A stretch of 51,648 nucleotides of DNA from Ignavibacteriota bacterium. GTDB lineage: Bacteria; Bacteroidota; Ignavibacteria; Tepidaquicellales; Tepidaquicellaceae. The notes under the pieces are model-generated. The model was not told where the DNA came from and made no database searches. It saw only the letters and a program-made list of their open reading frames with translations. The DNA lies in NCBI GenBank assembly GCA_020437545.1, contig JAGQWH010000008.1, positions 1 to 51,648 of the forward strand. Reading direction: 5' to 3'. How positions within the stretch are numbered: position 1 is the stretch's first letter; each line of letters opens with the position of its first letter. The position numbers and the translations under genes were made by a program. This document shows, piece after piece, positions 8,040-16,503 of this stretch.

Positions 8040-10361
8040 ATGAGAAATTCAAAAAGTAAAATTAAAACGGGAACTAAGAATTCAGGAAAAGTGCTTCCAT
8101 TCCAGCCTGTACCTACAGCGAGTATCGCAGGACCGACCTTAGCAAAAAGCAAACATGTAAGAAGACCGCAGCCGGATTATCTGCCTGAAGATGCTCCGAA
8201 TGTACTTATCATATTAATGGATGATGTGGGTTTCGGACAGACGGATACATTTGGAGGGGAAGTACATACTCCCGCTTTGACAAAACTCAGGAATGAAGGT
8301 ATTGCATATAATACATTCCATACAACTTCTATCTGTTCGCCGACAAGAGCTTCTCTTCTGACGGGACGCAATCATACCCGTGTTCATTCCGGAACTATAG
8401 CCGAGCGCGCTCTGGACTTTGACGGATATACCGGAGTCATTCCTTTTACATCTGCGACAGTAGCTGAAGTACTTAAAGAATACGGATATAAAACAGCAGC
8501 TTTCGGTAAATGGCACAATACTCCTGCAGATCAGACCACTTCAATGGGACCGTTTGACCGCTGGCCGACTGGTCATGGGTTTGATCATTTCTACGGATTC
8601 CTTGCCGGTGAGACTTCTCAGTATGAACCAAGACTTGTCGAAAATATTAATCAGATAGAACCTCCGGAAATAGAAGACTATCATCTTTCCGAAGACATTG
8701 CTGATAAAGCTTTGGAGTGGCTAAAAAAGCACAGAGCATTTTCACCTGACAAACCTTTCTTCATGTACTGGGCTCCGGGAGCTTGTCACGGTCCGCATCA
8801 TATTCCTAAGAAATGGGCTGATAAGTATAAAGGTAAATTCAATGACGGCTGGGATAAATACAGAGAAAGAGTTTTCAAAAGACAGAAAGAACTTGGCTGG
8901 ATTCCAAAGGATACAGTATTGACCGAACGTCATGAAACAATGGCTGCATGGGACGACATACCGGAAAATCAGAAAGCTTTTCAAAGAAGACTGATGGAAG
9001 TATTTGCCGGATTCGGGGAACATGCGGATATTCAGGCTGGGAGACTGATAGACGGCATAGAAGAAATGGGATTAAAGGATAATACTTTGATATTTTATAT
9101 CTGGGGTGATAACGGTTCGAGCGCAGAAGGGCAGAACGGATCCATATCAGAATTACTTGCACAGAATCAGATCCCGAATACTATCGAACAGCAATTAGAA
9201 ACTTTAGAAGAACTGGGAGGACTGGATGCTTTGGGTTCATCGAAAACAGACAACATGTATCACGCTTCCTGGGCATGGGCCGGAACTGTCCCTTTCAAAT
9301 ATACAAAACTTATTGCATCGCATTTCGGAGGTACAAGAAATCCAATGGTAGTTTCGTGGCCAAAGAAGATCAGACATGACAAAAAACCGAGAGGACAGTT
9401 TCATCACGTAAATGATATTGCTCCTACTATTTATGATGCTATAGGAATCACTCATCCCGAAGTTGTAAACGGATTCAAGCAGGATCCGCTTGACGGAGTG
9501 AGTATGAAATATACTTTTGACAGTGCTGATGCAAAAGGAAAGAAAGAAACTCAATTCTTTGACAACAATGGCAGCAGGGGAATCTATCATAAAGGCTGGT
9601 TTGCATGTACATTCGGTCCTCTTTATCCATGGCTTAATCACAGTCCGGGGATTGAGACATGGGATTCGGAAAAGGATGTCTGGGAATTGTATGATCTTAC
9701 AAAAGATTTTTCACAGGCAAATGATCTGGCTTCAAAGTATCCTGAGAAAGTGAAAGAGTTAAAAAAAATATTCATGAAAGAGGCAAAGAATAATCTTGAT
9801 CTTCCGATAGGAGCAGGGATATGGACAAGGCTTCATCCGGAGGATGTGCTTACCAGTCCCTACAGAAGCTGGACGTTTGATGATACTACCGTCAGGATGC
9901 CTGAATTTACTGCGCCGGGGATTGGCAAAAAGAGCAACAAAGTAGTGATCGATCTGGAAACCGGAAATAATTCTTCGGGTGTGTTGTATGCACTTGGAGG
10001 CTTCTCAGGTGGTCTGAGTTTATTCATGGATAAAGGTAAACTTATTTATGAATATAATATGATGATGATTGAAAGGTATATTGGCGAAAGTAAATCAAAA
10101 TTATCTAAGGGCAATCACAAGATTGAAGTAGTTACAAAACTTAAAAAAGGACCTGGTTCTGCAGCAGATGTATCAATAAACATCGATGGTAAGAAAGCAT
10201 TTGCAGTTGATGTAAAAAGAACCGTGCCGGGTGCCTTCACTGCAAGCGAATCATTTGATGTAGGTGTTGATCTTGGTTCACCTGTATCTGCAAGATATTT
10301 TGACAGAGCACCGTTTAAGTTTGACGGAAAGATCAAAAATGTAAAAGTAAACCTAATATAG
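8040..10361 (+). CDS. Type I arylsulfatase, no signal peptide
   Basis: A 773-residue sulfatase with metal ligands DD at 61-62, CSPTR with Cys99 and Arg103, the GKWHNTP motif, PGACHGPHH and WGDNGSSAEG, then the same C-terminal beta-rich domain as its paralogues. The catalytic set looks complete. The N-terminus is Lys/Ser-rich (MRNSKSKIKTGTKNSGK) without a hydrophobic core, so it is probably cytosolic. It follows the outer-membrane protein by 71 bp. Unlike the other sulfatases here, it has no strong terminator before the next gene: a BASS-type permease starts 116 bp later. This suggests a transcript joining channel, sulfatase and permease. It is the most divergent of the four in the region before the C-terminal domain. 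Substrate unknown. Confidence 0.95.
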   Translation: MRNSKSKIKTGTKNSGKVLPFQPVPTASIAGPTLAKSKHVRRPQPDYLPEDAPNVLIILMDDVGFGQTDTFGGEVHTPALTKLRNEGIAYNTFHTTSICSPTRASLLTGRNHTRVHSGTIAERALDFDGYTGVIPFTSATVAEVLKEYGYKTAAFGKWHNTPADQTTSMGPFDRWPTGHGFDHFYGFLAGETSQYEPRLVENINQIEPPEIEDYHLSEDIADKALEWLKKHRAFSPDKPFFMYWAPGACHGPHHIPKKWADKYKGKFNDGWDKYRERVFKRQKELGWIPKDTVLTERHETMAAWDDIPENQKAFQRRLMEVFAGFGEHADIQAGRLIDGIEEMGLKDNTLIFYIWGDNGSSAEGQNGSISELLAQNQIPNTIEQQLETLEELGGLDALGSSKTDNMYHASWAWAGTVPFKYTKLIASHFGGTRNPMVVSWPKKIRHDKKPRGQFHHVNDIAPTIYDAIGITHPEVVNGFKQDPLDGVSMKYTFDSADAKGKKETQFFDNNGSRGIYHKGWFACTFGPLYPWLNHSPGIETWDSEKDVWELYDLTKDFSQANDLASKYPEKVKELKKIFMKEAKNNLDLPIGAGIWTRLHPEDVLTSPYRSWTFDDTTVRMPEFTAPGIGKKSNKVVIDLETGNNSSGVLYALGGFSGGLSLFMDKGKLIYEYNMMMIERYIGESKSKLSKGNHKIEVVTKLKKGPGSAADVSINIDGKKAFAVDVKRTVPGAFTASESFDVGVDLGSPVSARYFDRAPFKFDGKIKNVKVNLI

Positions 10362-10395
10362 ATTTTAGAATTTAGATATTAGGTTTTTGATTTGT
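10361..10395 (+). repeat. Degenerate heptamer tract at sulfatase stop
   Basis: Period-7 units GATTTTA, GAATTTA, GATATTA, GGTTTTT, GATTTGT start on the last base of the TAG stop codon. They are imperfect but in phase. Confidence 0.6.
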
Positions 10396-10439
10396 TTTGA
10401 TAAAGTAGTTTTGATTTAATATTATTGAAATTCACCTTT

Positions 10440-10455
10440 ATCCGCCGCGGCGGAT
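10440..10455. repeat. GC-rich palindrome ATCCGCCGCGGCGGAT
   Basis: A perfect 16-bp palindrome in AT-rich surroundings. Related copies occur at 16316-16329 and 46092-46109. With no loop it is a poor terminator; it looks like a dispersed repeat. Confidence 0.75.
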
Positions 10456-10475
10456 TTAACTTTTTACTTTTAACT
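10455..10475 (+). repeat. Short heptamer tract, 3 units
   Basis: TTTAACT, TTTTACT, TTTAACT lie between the palindrome and the TTG start of the permease gene. Confidence 0.6.
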
Positions 10476-10477
10476 CA

Positions 10478-11329
10478 TTGGCAAATATACTTTTAACTGT
10501 CATCGGTATAAGCGCGATACTGGCTATCCCTACTCAGTCTATTGTGCTTGGACTTAAAGCAGGCAGACCATTTTTCAGGGAATTATTTTCTCAGAAACTT
10601 CTTCTGGTAAGATTCATAATTACAATGTTTTTGATCATACCCGGAGTTGCTGTTTTATTTTCATACTTTACCGGAAATCTTATAGCTATATGGAGTGTCG
10701 TACTCATCATTTCGGTAGCTCCTGCATCTCCCGGAGTAATAAAAGGTATGGCAAAACTGGAGGGGAATCAGAATGTCAGCATTGCATGGATGATACTTAC
10801 CATGCTTCTCTCAGTTATATTTTTTCCACTGATAATACTGATACTTCAGGCGTATCTCGGAATAGATCTTAAACTGGGGATAGGGGAAGTTGTGATCAAG
10901 CTAATGATCCTGTTCATTGTTCCGATGGGAATAGGCTTTCTGTTATCAAAATATTTTAAAGATAAAGCCGGGACCTTAGTAAAGATACTTGATCCCGTCT
11001 CGAAAACCGCAATGCTTGCTCTGATTATATCACTTCTCGTCTCTTCGGTTCCTATGATAATCAGTAAGGGTATAATCCCTGTTCTGTTGATACTCGCTTT
11101 TATAATTGTTGCGCTTGTCATTGCGCATTTAATGGGATCTCCTGAGAGGGAATTCGGTCCCATTCTTCCTTTTTCAATTGTACACAGATTACCAGCTCCG
11201 GCTATCATACTTACAAAACTAAATGACACCATGGAAATGCATATGCCTGTGATCATTTCTTATACAATTCTTGCGACAATAGTAATGATCATTTACAATA
11301 AGATATTCTTCGGTAATAAAAATAAGTGA
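10478..11329 (+). CDS. BASS-family (bile acid:sodium symporter-like) permease
   Basis: A 283-residue integral membrane protein with about eight to nine hydrophobic helices, starting at TTG. The segment APASPGVIKGMAKLEGNQNV, followed by a helix with prolines (LLSVIFFPLIILIL), matches the crossover region of SBF/BASS transporters, which carry organic anions, including sulfoconjugated steroids in the animal SLC10A6 member, with sodium. It is shorter than typical 300-330 residue members. It lies directly downstream of a cytosolic-type sulfatase with no terminator between. Import of sulfated anions for that enzyme is therefore an attractive inference. The fold is fairly secure; substrate and direction of transport are not. 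Confidence 0.75.
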   Translation: MANILLTVIGISAILAIPTQSIVLGLKAGRPFFRELFSQKLLLVRFIITMFLIIPGVAVLFSYFTGNLIAIWSVVLIISVAPASPGVIKGMAKLEGNQNVSIAWMILTMLLSVIFFPLIILILQAYLGIDLKLGIGEVVIKLMILFIVPMGIGFLLSKYFKDKAGTLVKILDPVSKTAMLALIISLLVSSVPMIISKGIIPVLLILAFIIVALVIAHLMGSPEREFGPILPFSIVHRLPAPAIILTKLNDTMEMHMPVIISYTILATIVMIIYNKIFFGNKNK

Positions 11330-11398
11330 GTGTTTTGATAATACATATATTGGATTAGCTTGCAGGGATATAAAAACCGGATCTATGTGACCGTAAAA

Positions 11399-12883
11399 TT
11401 ATTTTAACCGTTCCCTGATAACTTTCAACATCCAGTCTTTTTCCCGTGTGTTTACGCTTTTTTCCAGTGAAGAATAATGTCTGAGAAGGCTTTCATTATC
11501 TCTTTTAATAATGCATTGAGATATTTTTTTGTAGTATTTTATAAAATTCAGAAAAGAAGTTTTTAAATTATCCGACAACTTTTTGTTGCCTGATATGAAA
11601 TGCCTCAGACTATCAGCTACATATAAAGAGGAATCTAAATACCCCTGATGAAAAAATATTTTTAACTTCAGTACATAAATATCAATCGAAATAGCGATCG
11701 GTTCATTATTTATTTTCAGAAGATTATTCAGGGATTCATTATAATTTGACCTGTGAAAAAGCAGATTAGCATTTGAAAAATAAATTATATTTGATCCGTA
11801 AATTTCAGTTAATCTTCCGGAATTATTTTTTACGAAATTTTCCGCCCACTCTGCTTCATTATTTTTCAAAGCTGAATTGAGTATCTGCTTGAAATCAAGA
11901 AGTGTTATGTTCATGATTTCACTGGAATTAAAAATGTTTTTGTCTATCAGCAATTTATAGTTTTCAAACAGATCTTTGCTTAGATCAGCTTTTCTGACCT
12001 TTTTGCTGATGATACAGTACACATTCATGTTCTGAATAATATAGTACAGCATTCTCGGTGTCAGTTTTTCGAAATTCTCCTTTATAAGTCTTTTAAGTTT
12101 AGAGTAAGCTGCATATCCATTTTCGGATTTATTCATTTTAAAAGTATTGATCAGCAGTTCCATCATAAGCACAAGTCTTTCATTTTTTAAAGCGGGAAAT
12201 TTTTTAATCTTTTTCATGAATTTTTCAATGCCTGAGATCGTATAGAATCCGAGTATCGGTTCAAGATCCTGATTTATTCTGAATGAGTAGTTGTTAGAGA
12301 TGATCTGATTTATGATAGCGTATGAATTGAACAAAAAATATCCTTCAAGATTAAACAATGCTTTCAGGAGAAAATCATTGTTTGGCTTTTCCGGATTTTT
12401 CACACTTTCGAAATTATGCTGTGTTAAATAAAACCTGTACATCATTAATAAATATTCATCATCAATATTACATTCCGGTAAATGTGTTCTCCAGATTGCA
12501 TTAAGTTTTTTACTGTAAACCTCTTTCAGATCTCTTTTGATAAAATCATTCAAAACATTTATTTCCTTGCTTATCCCTTCGGACCTTTTATGCAAAATAT
12601 TCATATACTCCTCGGCGAGCTTATTCAGTCTTGAAATATATTTTCTGAACAATCTGTCATCATATCTGCTCTTGTTTCCTGCCATTGAAAATAATAATTG
12701 TTTTGTGAGCTTTTCATTGTCAAAGCCGGGATAATATTTTTTCAGCCCGCAAAACAGTTTTACAACTGTAGAATGGTTATTGTAAAAAGGAGATCTGAGG
12801 AATTTTTCAAACTCGTTCATTTCATTTCTTGAAAATGTTTTCAGGATTTTAATGAACGTAAAATGTGAGATGTTCTGATTCAA
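11399..12883 (-). CDS. All-helical protein of unknown function (paralogue B)
   Basis: A 494-residue soluble, strongly helical protein without signal peptide, membrane span or catalytic motif. The N-terminal region (FSRNEMNEFEKFLRSPFYNN, then RLFRKYISRLNKLAEEYM) is the best conserved feature shared with paralogue A at 1944-3368. The rest is Lys/Asn/Leu-rich helix pairs suggestive of a TPR-like scaffold. It is transcribed convergently with the BASS permease and divergently from the sulfatase at 13170. The same arrangement around paralogue A hints at a repeated gene module. No function can be assigned. Confidence 0.8.
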   Translation of the reverse strand: MNQNISHFTFIKILKTFSRNEMNEFEKFLRSPFYNNHSTVVKLFCGLKKYYPGFDNEKLTKQLLFSMAGNKSRYDDRLFRKYISRLNKLAEEYMNILHKRSEGISKEINVLNDFIKRDLKEVYSKKLNAIWRTHLPECNIDDEYLLMMYRFYLTQHNFESVKNPEKPNNDFLLKALFNLEGYFLFNSYAIINQIISNNYSFRINQDLEPILGFYTISGIEKFMKKIKKFPALKNERLVLMMELLINTFKMNKSENGYAAYSKLKRLIKENFEKLTPRMLYYIIQNMNVYCIISKKVRKADLSKDLFENYKLLIDKNIFNSSEIMNITLLDFKQILNSALKNNEAEWAENFVKNNSGRLTEIYGSNIIYFSNANLLFHRSNYNESLNNLLKINNEPIAISIDIYVLKLKIFFHQGYLDSSLYVADSLRHFISGNKKLSDNLKTSFLNFIKYYKKISQCIIKRDNESLLRHYSSLEKSVNTREKDWMLKVIRERLK

Positions 12884-13169
12884 CTTATTTTGATTTGGTT
12901 CACAATTTTAATGTAAAATATCAATTTATGAACGGATTTAGAAGTTAAAAACTGATTAATAGAAGTTTCCGGAATAAATGCAGGTCACAAAATCAGAAAT
13001 CCTTGTATATGTAAATGCATTTAAAAATTTTAAGCACAAGGGTAATTTTATTAAACATCAGAAACATTTCATCTTATCTTATTTCTAATGTAAAGATTAA
13101 TTGTCTGCGTGTTAATCAGAAAACAAAATCACCTCAAAAATAATTTATTAACCTTAAATCTAAGAAATC

Positions 13170-15497
13170 ATGAGCGAGAAAAAATTCAAAGGAGTGATAA
13201 AACTAGATGTCCGCGATTCAAAACCGGACTGGGGACCGTTCACTCTCAAGAGTGCTCCAAAGGGAGCACCCAACGTTTTATTTGTATTGTTTGACGATAC
13301 CGGGATGGCTGCCTGGTCTACTTATGGCGGACGTATCAATATGCCTACGCTTGACAAACTGGCAAAAGGGGGTCTTACTTATACGCAATGGCACACGACT
13401 GCCCTGTGTTCTCCTACGAGATCCACAATCCTTACAGGAAGAAATCATCATCTTAACGGGATGGCCAGTATAACTGAAGGAGCTACCGGATTTCCCGGAG
13501 CCTGCGGAAGAGTGCCTGCAAATTGCGCTTCCATGGCGCAGATACTGCAGGATAACGGATACAGTACATTCTGGATTGGAAAAGATCATAACGTTCCCGA
13601 GCAGGATATTGCAAGCGGAGGAAGCAGATCCGAATGGCCGATGTCAAAAGGATTTGACCGTTTCTACGGATTCCTTGGCGGAGAGACAAATCAATGGTAT
13701 CCTGATCTTGTTGAAGACAGTCGTTTCATTGAACAGCCTTACAGTCCTGAAGAAGGTTACCATCTTTCAAAAGACCTTGCTGATAATGCTATCGAAATGA
13801 TAAAAGATCAGAAATCAGGCAATCCGTCAAAACCCTGGTACATGTGGTTCTGTCCCGGAGCCAACCATGCTCCTCATCAATCCCCTCAGGAGTATATTGA
13901 CAAATATAAAGGAAAGTTTGATGACGGGTATGAAGCATACCGTGAATGGGTTCTGCCGCGTATGATAAAGAAAGGTATTCTTCCTGAAGGAACAAAAATG
14001 ACTCCGTTAAATCCTCTCCCGGAAGATGTTGCCGTTCCCGGGGATATGGTAAGACCATGGGATTCGCTTAATGCAAAAGAGAAGAAATTATTCTCGCGGC
14101 TCGCAGAAGTATATGCAGGATTCAGTGAATATACTGATGCGCAGGTTGGCAGAATTATTGACTATCTTGAAAAGTCAGGACAGCTTGACAATACAATTGT
14201 ATTCTATGCGGCTGACAACGGAGCATCCGGGGAAGGAAGTCCGAACGGATCTGTAAATGAAAATAAATTCTTCAACGGATATCCTGATGATATAGATGAG
14301 AATCTTAAACTAATTAATAAACTCGGAGGTCCTGATACTTATGAACACTACCCGACTGGATGGGCAGCAGCATTCTCAACTCCCTTTCAGATGTTCAAGC
14401 GTTATTCACAGTTCTCCGGAGGTACCTGCGATCCGCTTATAATTCACTGGCCTAAAGTCATAAAGGATAAAGGCGGGATCAGACATCAGTATCATCATTC
14501 CACGGATATAGTTGCAACAATTCTTGATGTGATCGGACTTGAAATGCCGAAAGAATACAGGGGAGTCAAGCAACATCCTTTAAGCGGAATTTCCATGAAA
14601 TATACTTTTGATGCCAAACCTGACGGTAAGACCAGAAAGAAACGTCAGTATTATGAAATGCTCGGTACCAGAGGAATATGGGAAAACGGATGGAAAGCAT
14701 CTGCCGTTCACGCCCCTACAAGCGGAGATGGTCATTTCGATAAGGATAAGTGGGAATTGTATAATGTAGATAAAGACCGTTCCGAATCTACTAACCTTGC
14801 CGATAAACATCCGGAAAAACTGAAAAATCTGATAAAGGTCTGGTTTGATGAAGCGAAGGAAAATAATGTATTGCCTCTTGATGACAGAACAGCCGTTGAA
14901 TTGCTTACTGTCCCGCGTCCGACAGAAGAACCTCCGCGCACCAGTTACATATACTATCCGGATACCTCTCCTGTTCCTGAAGGAGTTGCGGTAAGTATAA
15001 GAGGCAAATCATATAAGATAGTAGCTGATGTAGAAGTTACCAAAGATTCTAAAGGCGTTATTTTTGCTCATGGATCAAGATTCGGCGGACATTCTCTGTT
15101 TATAAAGAATAATAAACTTTATTATGTCTATAATTTCCTTGGCATCAAACCGGAACAGCAGCTGATTTCCGGAATACTGAAACCGGGCAAACGTGTTCTC
15201 GGTGTTGAATTCATCCGGGAAGGAGCCGGGAAATACGGCGAATCTCTCGGAACAGCCAAATTGTATGTAGACAATAAAGTGGTTGCAGAGAAATCCATTC
15301 GAACTCAGATTGGGAAGTTCACGCTTTCAGGTGACGGGCTATGTGTAGGCTATGACAGCGGTGACAATGTCAGTCAGGAATATAAAGCTCCGGCAAAATT
15401 TACAGGAGGCACTATTCTTGGAGTTGGTGTAGATGTAAGCAAAGAATCATATATTGATCTTGAGAAAGATGGCGCTGCCGCTTTTGCAAGAGACTAA
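13170..15497 (+). CDS. Type I arylsulfatase with GKDH variant motif
   Basis: A 775-residue sulfatase, closest to the truncated copy at the left edge. Present are DD at 42-43, CSPTR with Cys80 and Arg84, PGANHAPHQ and ADNGASGEG. The usual GKWH motif reads GKDH (Lys138, His140), keeping the Lys and His ligands but changing the residue between them. The segment before the last metal-proximal Lys reads STPFQMFKR, not NTPFKRWKR. The C-terminal beta-rich domain starts near residue 610. The start Met begins a charged, non-hydrophobic sequence (MSEKKFKGVIKLDVRDSK), so no export signal is seen. An alternative reading frame opening at 13109 overlaps the first codons and is not coding. It ends at its own terminator at 15515. 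Confidence 0.95.
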   Translation: MSEKKFKGVIKLDVRDSKPDWGPFTLKSAPKGAPNVLFVLFDDTGMAAWSTYGGRINMPTLDKLAKGGLTYTQWHTTALCSPTRSTILTGRNHHLNGMASITEGATGFPGACGRVPANCASMAQILQDNGYSTFWIGKDHNVPEQDIASGGSRSEWPMSKGFDRFYGFLGGETNQWYPDLVEDSRFIEQPYSPEEGYHLSKDLADNAIEMIKDQKSGNPSKPWYMWFCPGANHAPHQSPQEYIDKYKGKFDDGYEAYREWVLPRMIKKGILPEGTKMTPLNPLPEDVAVPGDMVRPWDSLNAKEKKLFSRLAEVYAGFSEYTDAQVGRIIDYLEKSGQLDNTIVFYAADNGASGEGSPNGSVNENKFFNGYPDDIDENLKLINKLGGPDTYEHYPTGWAAAFSTPFQMFKRYSQFSGGTCDPLIIHWPKVIKDKGGIRHQYHHSTDIVATILDVIGLEMPKEYRGVKQHPLSGISMKYTFDAKPDGKTRKKRQYYEMLGTRGIWENGWKASAVHAPTSGDGHFDKDKWELYNVDKDRSESTNLADKHPEKLKNLIKVWFDEAKENNVLPLDDRTAVELLTVPRPTEEPPRTSYIYYPDTSPVPEGVAVSIRGKSYKIVADVEVTKDSKGVIFAHGSRFGGHSLFIKNNKLYYVYNFLGIKPEQQLISGILKPGKRVLGVEFIREGAGKYGESLGTAKLYVDNKVVAEKSIRTQIGKFTLSGDGLCVGYDSGDNVSQEYKAPAKFTGGTILGVGVDVSKESYIDLEKDGAAAFARD

Positions 15498-15514
15498 TAC
15501 AAATCATTGACTAT

Positions 15515-15553
15515 CAGGTGGCGGGAAGATAATTCCCGCCGCCTGAATTTTTT
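15515..15553 (+). terminator. Terminator after sulfatase 4
   Basis: A 13-bp stem with one G-T pair (CAGGTGGCGGGAA, 15515-15527, with TTCCCGCCGCCTG, 15533-15545), a 5-nt loop and a T6 run. Confidence 0.92.
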
Positions 15554-15584
15554 AAAATAAACCCAGATTTTTCATTAGAACTAT

Positions 15585-16170
15585 CTAATTGTAAGCAAAC
15601 GGCCAACTAATATTTCTTGATTGCTCCCATAATCCTTTAAAGGATTCCCTTCTTTTCATTGCTAAGGATAATTTTAAAATAGTTTGATTTCCATCTTTTA
15701 TCATATATGCACCAATTGCCATATATTTAAACCGTATTGTTGAAAGAGTATTTTGAACATCTTGCTGAATTACTGCTTGCCTGAACAGACTCATTAAATT
15801 ATAAGCGATCATTGCAAAGTTTATGCTGGCTTCCGTAGCATGAAAATCTTTCATATTGAAGCTGTCAAAACCAAAATCATACTTTAATTCTTTTATTCTA
15901 TTTTCTGCATCAGCTCTTTGCTTATAAAGATGCCAAACTTGTTCAGCGGGTAAATCTATATTGGTAATTATACAACTATATCTATATTTCATATACCAGC
16001 CTTCTTCTTTAAATAAGCGTAAGAGTTTGCCTGTAGCTTTAGGACGATTTGGAACATACTGACGTGTAATTACTATCCTTCTGGATTTTTCCCACAAAGG
16101 ACTCTTGTACATACTTTCGGCAATTTCTATTCCCTCACCCAATTGAAGCCATATTTTCCTGTTTTCAGAG
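15585..16170 (-). pseudogene. IS1380-type transposase remnant (C-terminal part)
   Basis: The reading frame encodes 185 residues from its first Met, and similarity appears to continue a few codons upstream (SENRKIWLQLGEGIEIAESM). The segment RADAENRIKELKYDFGFDSF, followed by the residues ATEASINFAMIAYNLMSLFR, is the hallmark C-terminal part of IS1380-family DDE transposases, including the last acidic catalytic residue. Intact members exceed 400 residues, so the N-terminal half with the first two catalytic acids is gone. No clear terminal inverted repeats bound it. It lies in a decayed stretch between the sulfatase island and a pseudogenised channel. It is not expected to be active. Confidence 0.85.
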
Positions 16171-16275
16171 TTGGGGCACCCAAGAGTTAATTTTGTTTTT
16201 GGGAATCATTTAAACTAATTTTTCCAAAACATTTAATGGAATTATAGAGTGGATTTTAACTTTACTCGGATTTAC

Positions 16276-16307
16276 CTTCTTTCTTTTGAACGATCAAAAG
16301 AAAGAAG
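16276..16307. repeat. Perfect 14-bp hairpin
   Basis: CTTCTTTCTTTTGA (16276-16289) pairs perfectly with TCAAAAGAAAGAAG (16294-16307) around a 4-nt loop (ACGA). No T run follows, so it is probably part of the repeat element that continues to 16489, not a terminator. Confidence 0.8.
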
Positions 16308-16315
16308 CAAAGAAA

Positions 16316-16329
16316 TCCGCCACGGCGGA
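16316..16329. repeat. Variant of the TCCGCC..GGCGGA palindrome
   Basis: TCCGCCACGGCGGA has 6-bp arms around AC and is a one-base variant of the palindrome at 10440. It sits between two hairpins. Confidence 0.7.
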
Positions 16330-16347
16330 CACCCGTCCCGAGTACTC

Positions 16348-16489
16348 GTGAATAAATTGCCGGAGATTCATTCATATTGGCGGAAAAAATTTCAACTCAC
16401 CGACCGTCAGAAAAACACTGCCGGTCGGCTCAAACAGGAAATTTTTGCTTCTCGCCAATACTTTGAATTTCTTTTCGGCAATTTATCAC
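16348..16489. repeat. 142-nt nested inverted-repeat element
   Basis: The whole stretch folds back on itself in nested arms. The outer arm is ATAAATTGCCG (16352-16362) with CGGCAATTTAT (16476-16486), extended by GTG/CAC. The middle arm is TATTGGCG (from 16375) with CGCCAATA (16453-16460), with nearby AAATTTC/GAAATTT. The inner arm is CCGACCG-x-CAG (16400-16410) with CTG-x-CGGTCGG. The loop is roughly AAAAACA. An 84-codon open frame (16249-16503) crosses the element, but its sequence is dictated by the repeats and I do not call it a gene. It resembles a miniature inverted-repeat or a long structured RNA. Confidence 0.75.
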
Positions 16490-16503
16490 AGGCGGGTTTT
16501 TGA

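Noticed and set aside
9237-9641. Long antisense frames over the sulfatase genes (for example 134 codons here and 136 codons at 10846-11256)
   Set aside because: They lie opposite strongly conserved coding regions, carry no recognisable domain, and are expected by-products of the sense codon use.
10440-10455. The GC-rich palindrome as a terminator of sulfatase 3
   Set aside because: The 16-bp perfect palindrome has no loop, so it cannot form an ordinary terminator hairpin; related copies elsewhere suggest a repeat.
15585-16142. An intact transposase gene
   Set aside because: It holds less than half of an IS1380-family protein, with the first two catalytic acids missing.
16249-16503. An 84-codon open frame (MDFNFTRIYLLSFERSKERS...) as a gene
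   Set aside because: It runs across the nested inverted repeats, so its residues mirror the repeat arms; there is no ribosome-binding site or family similarity.
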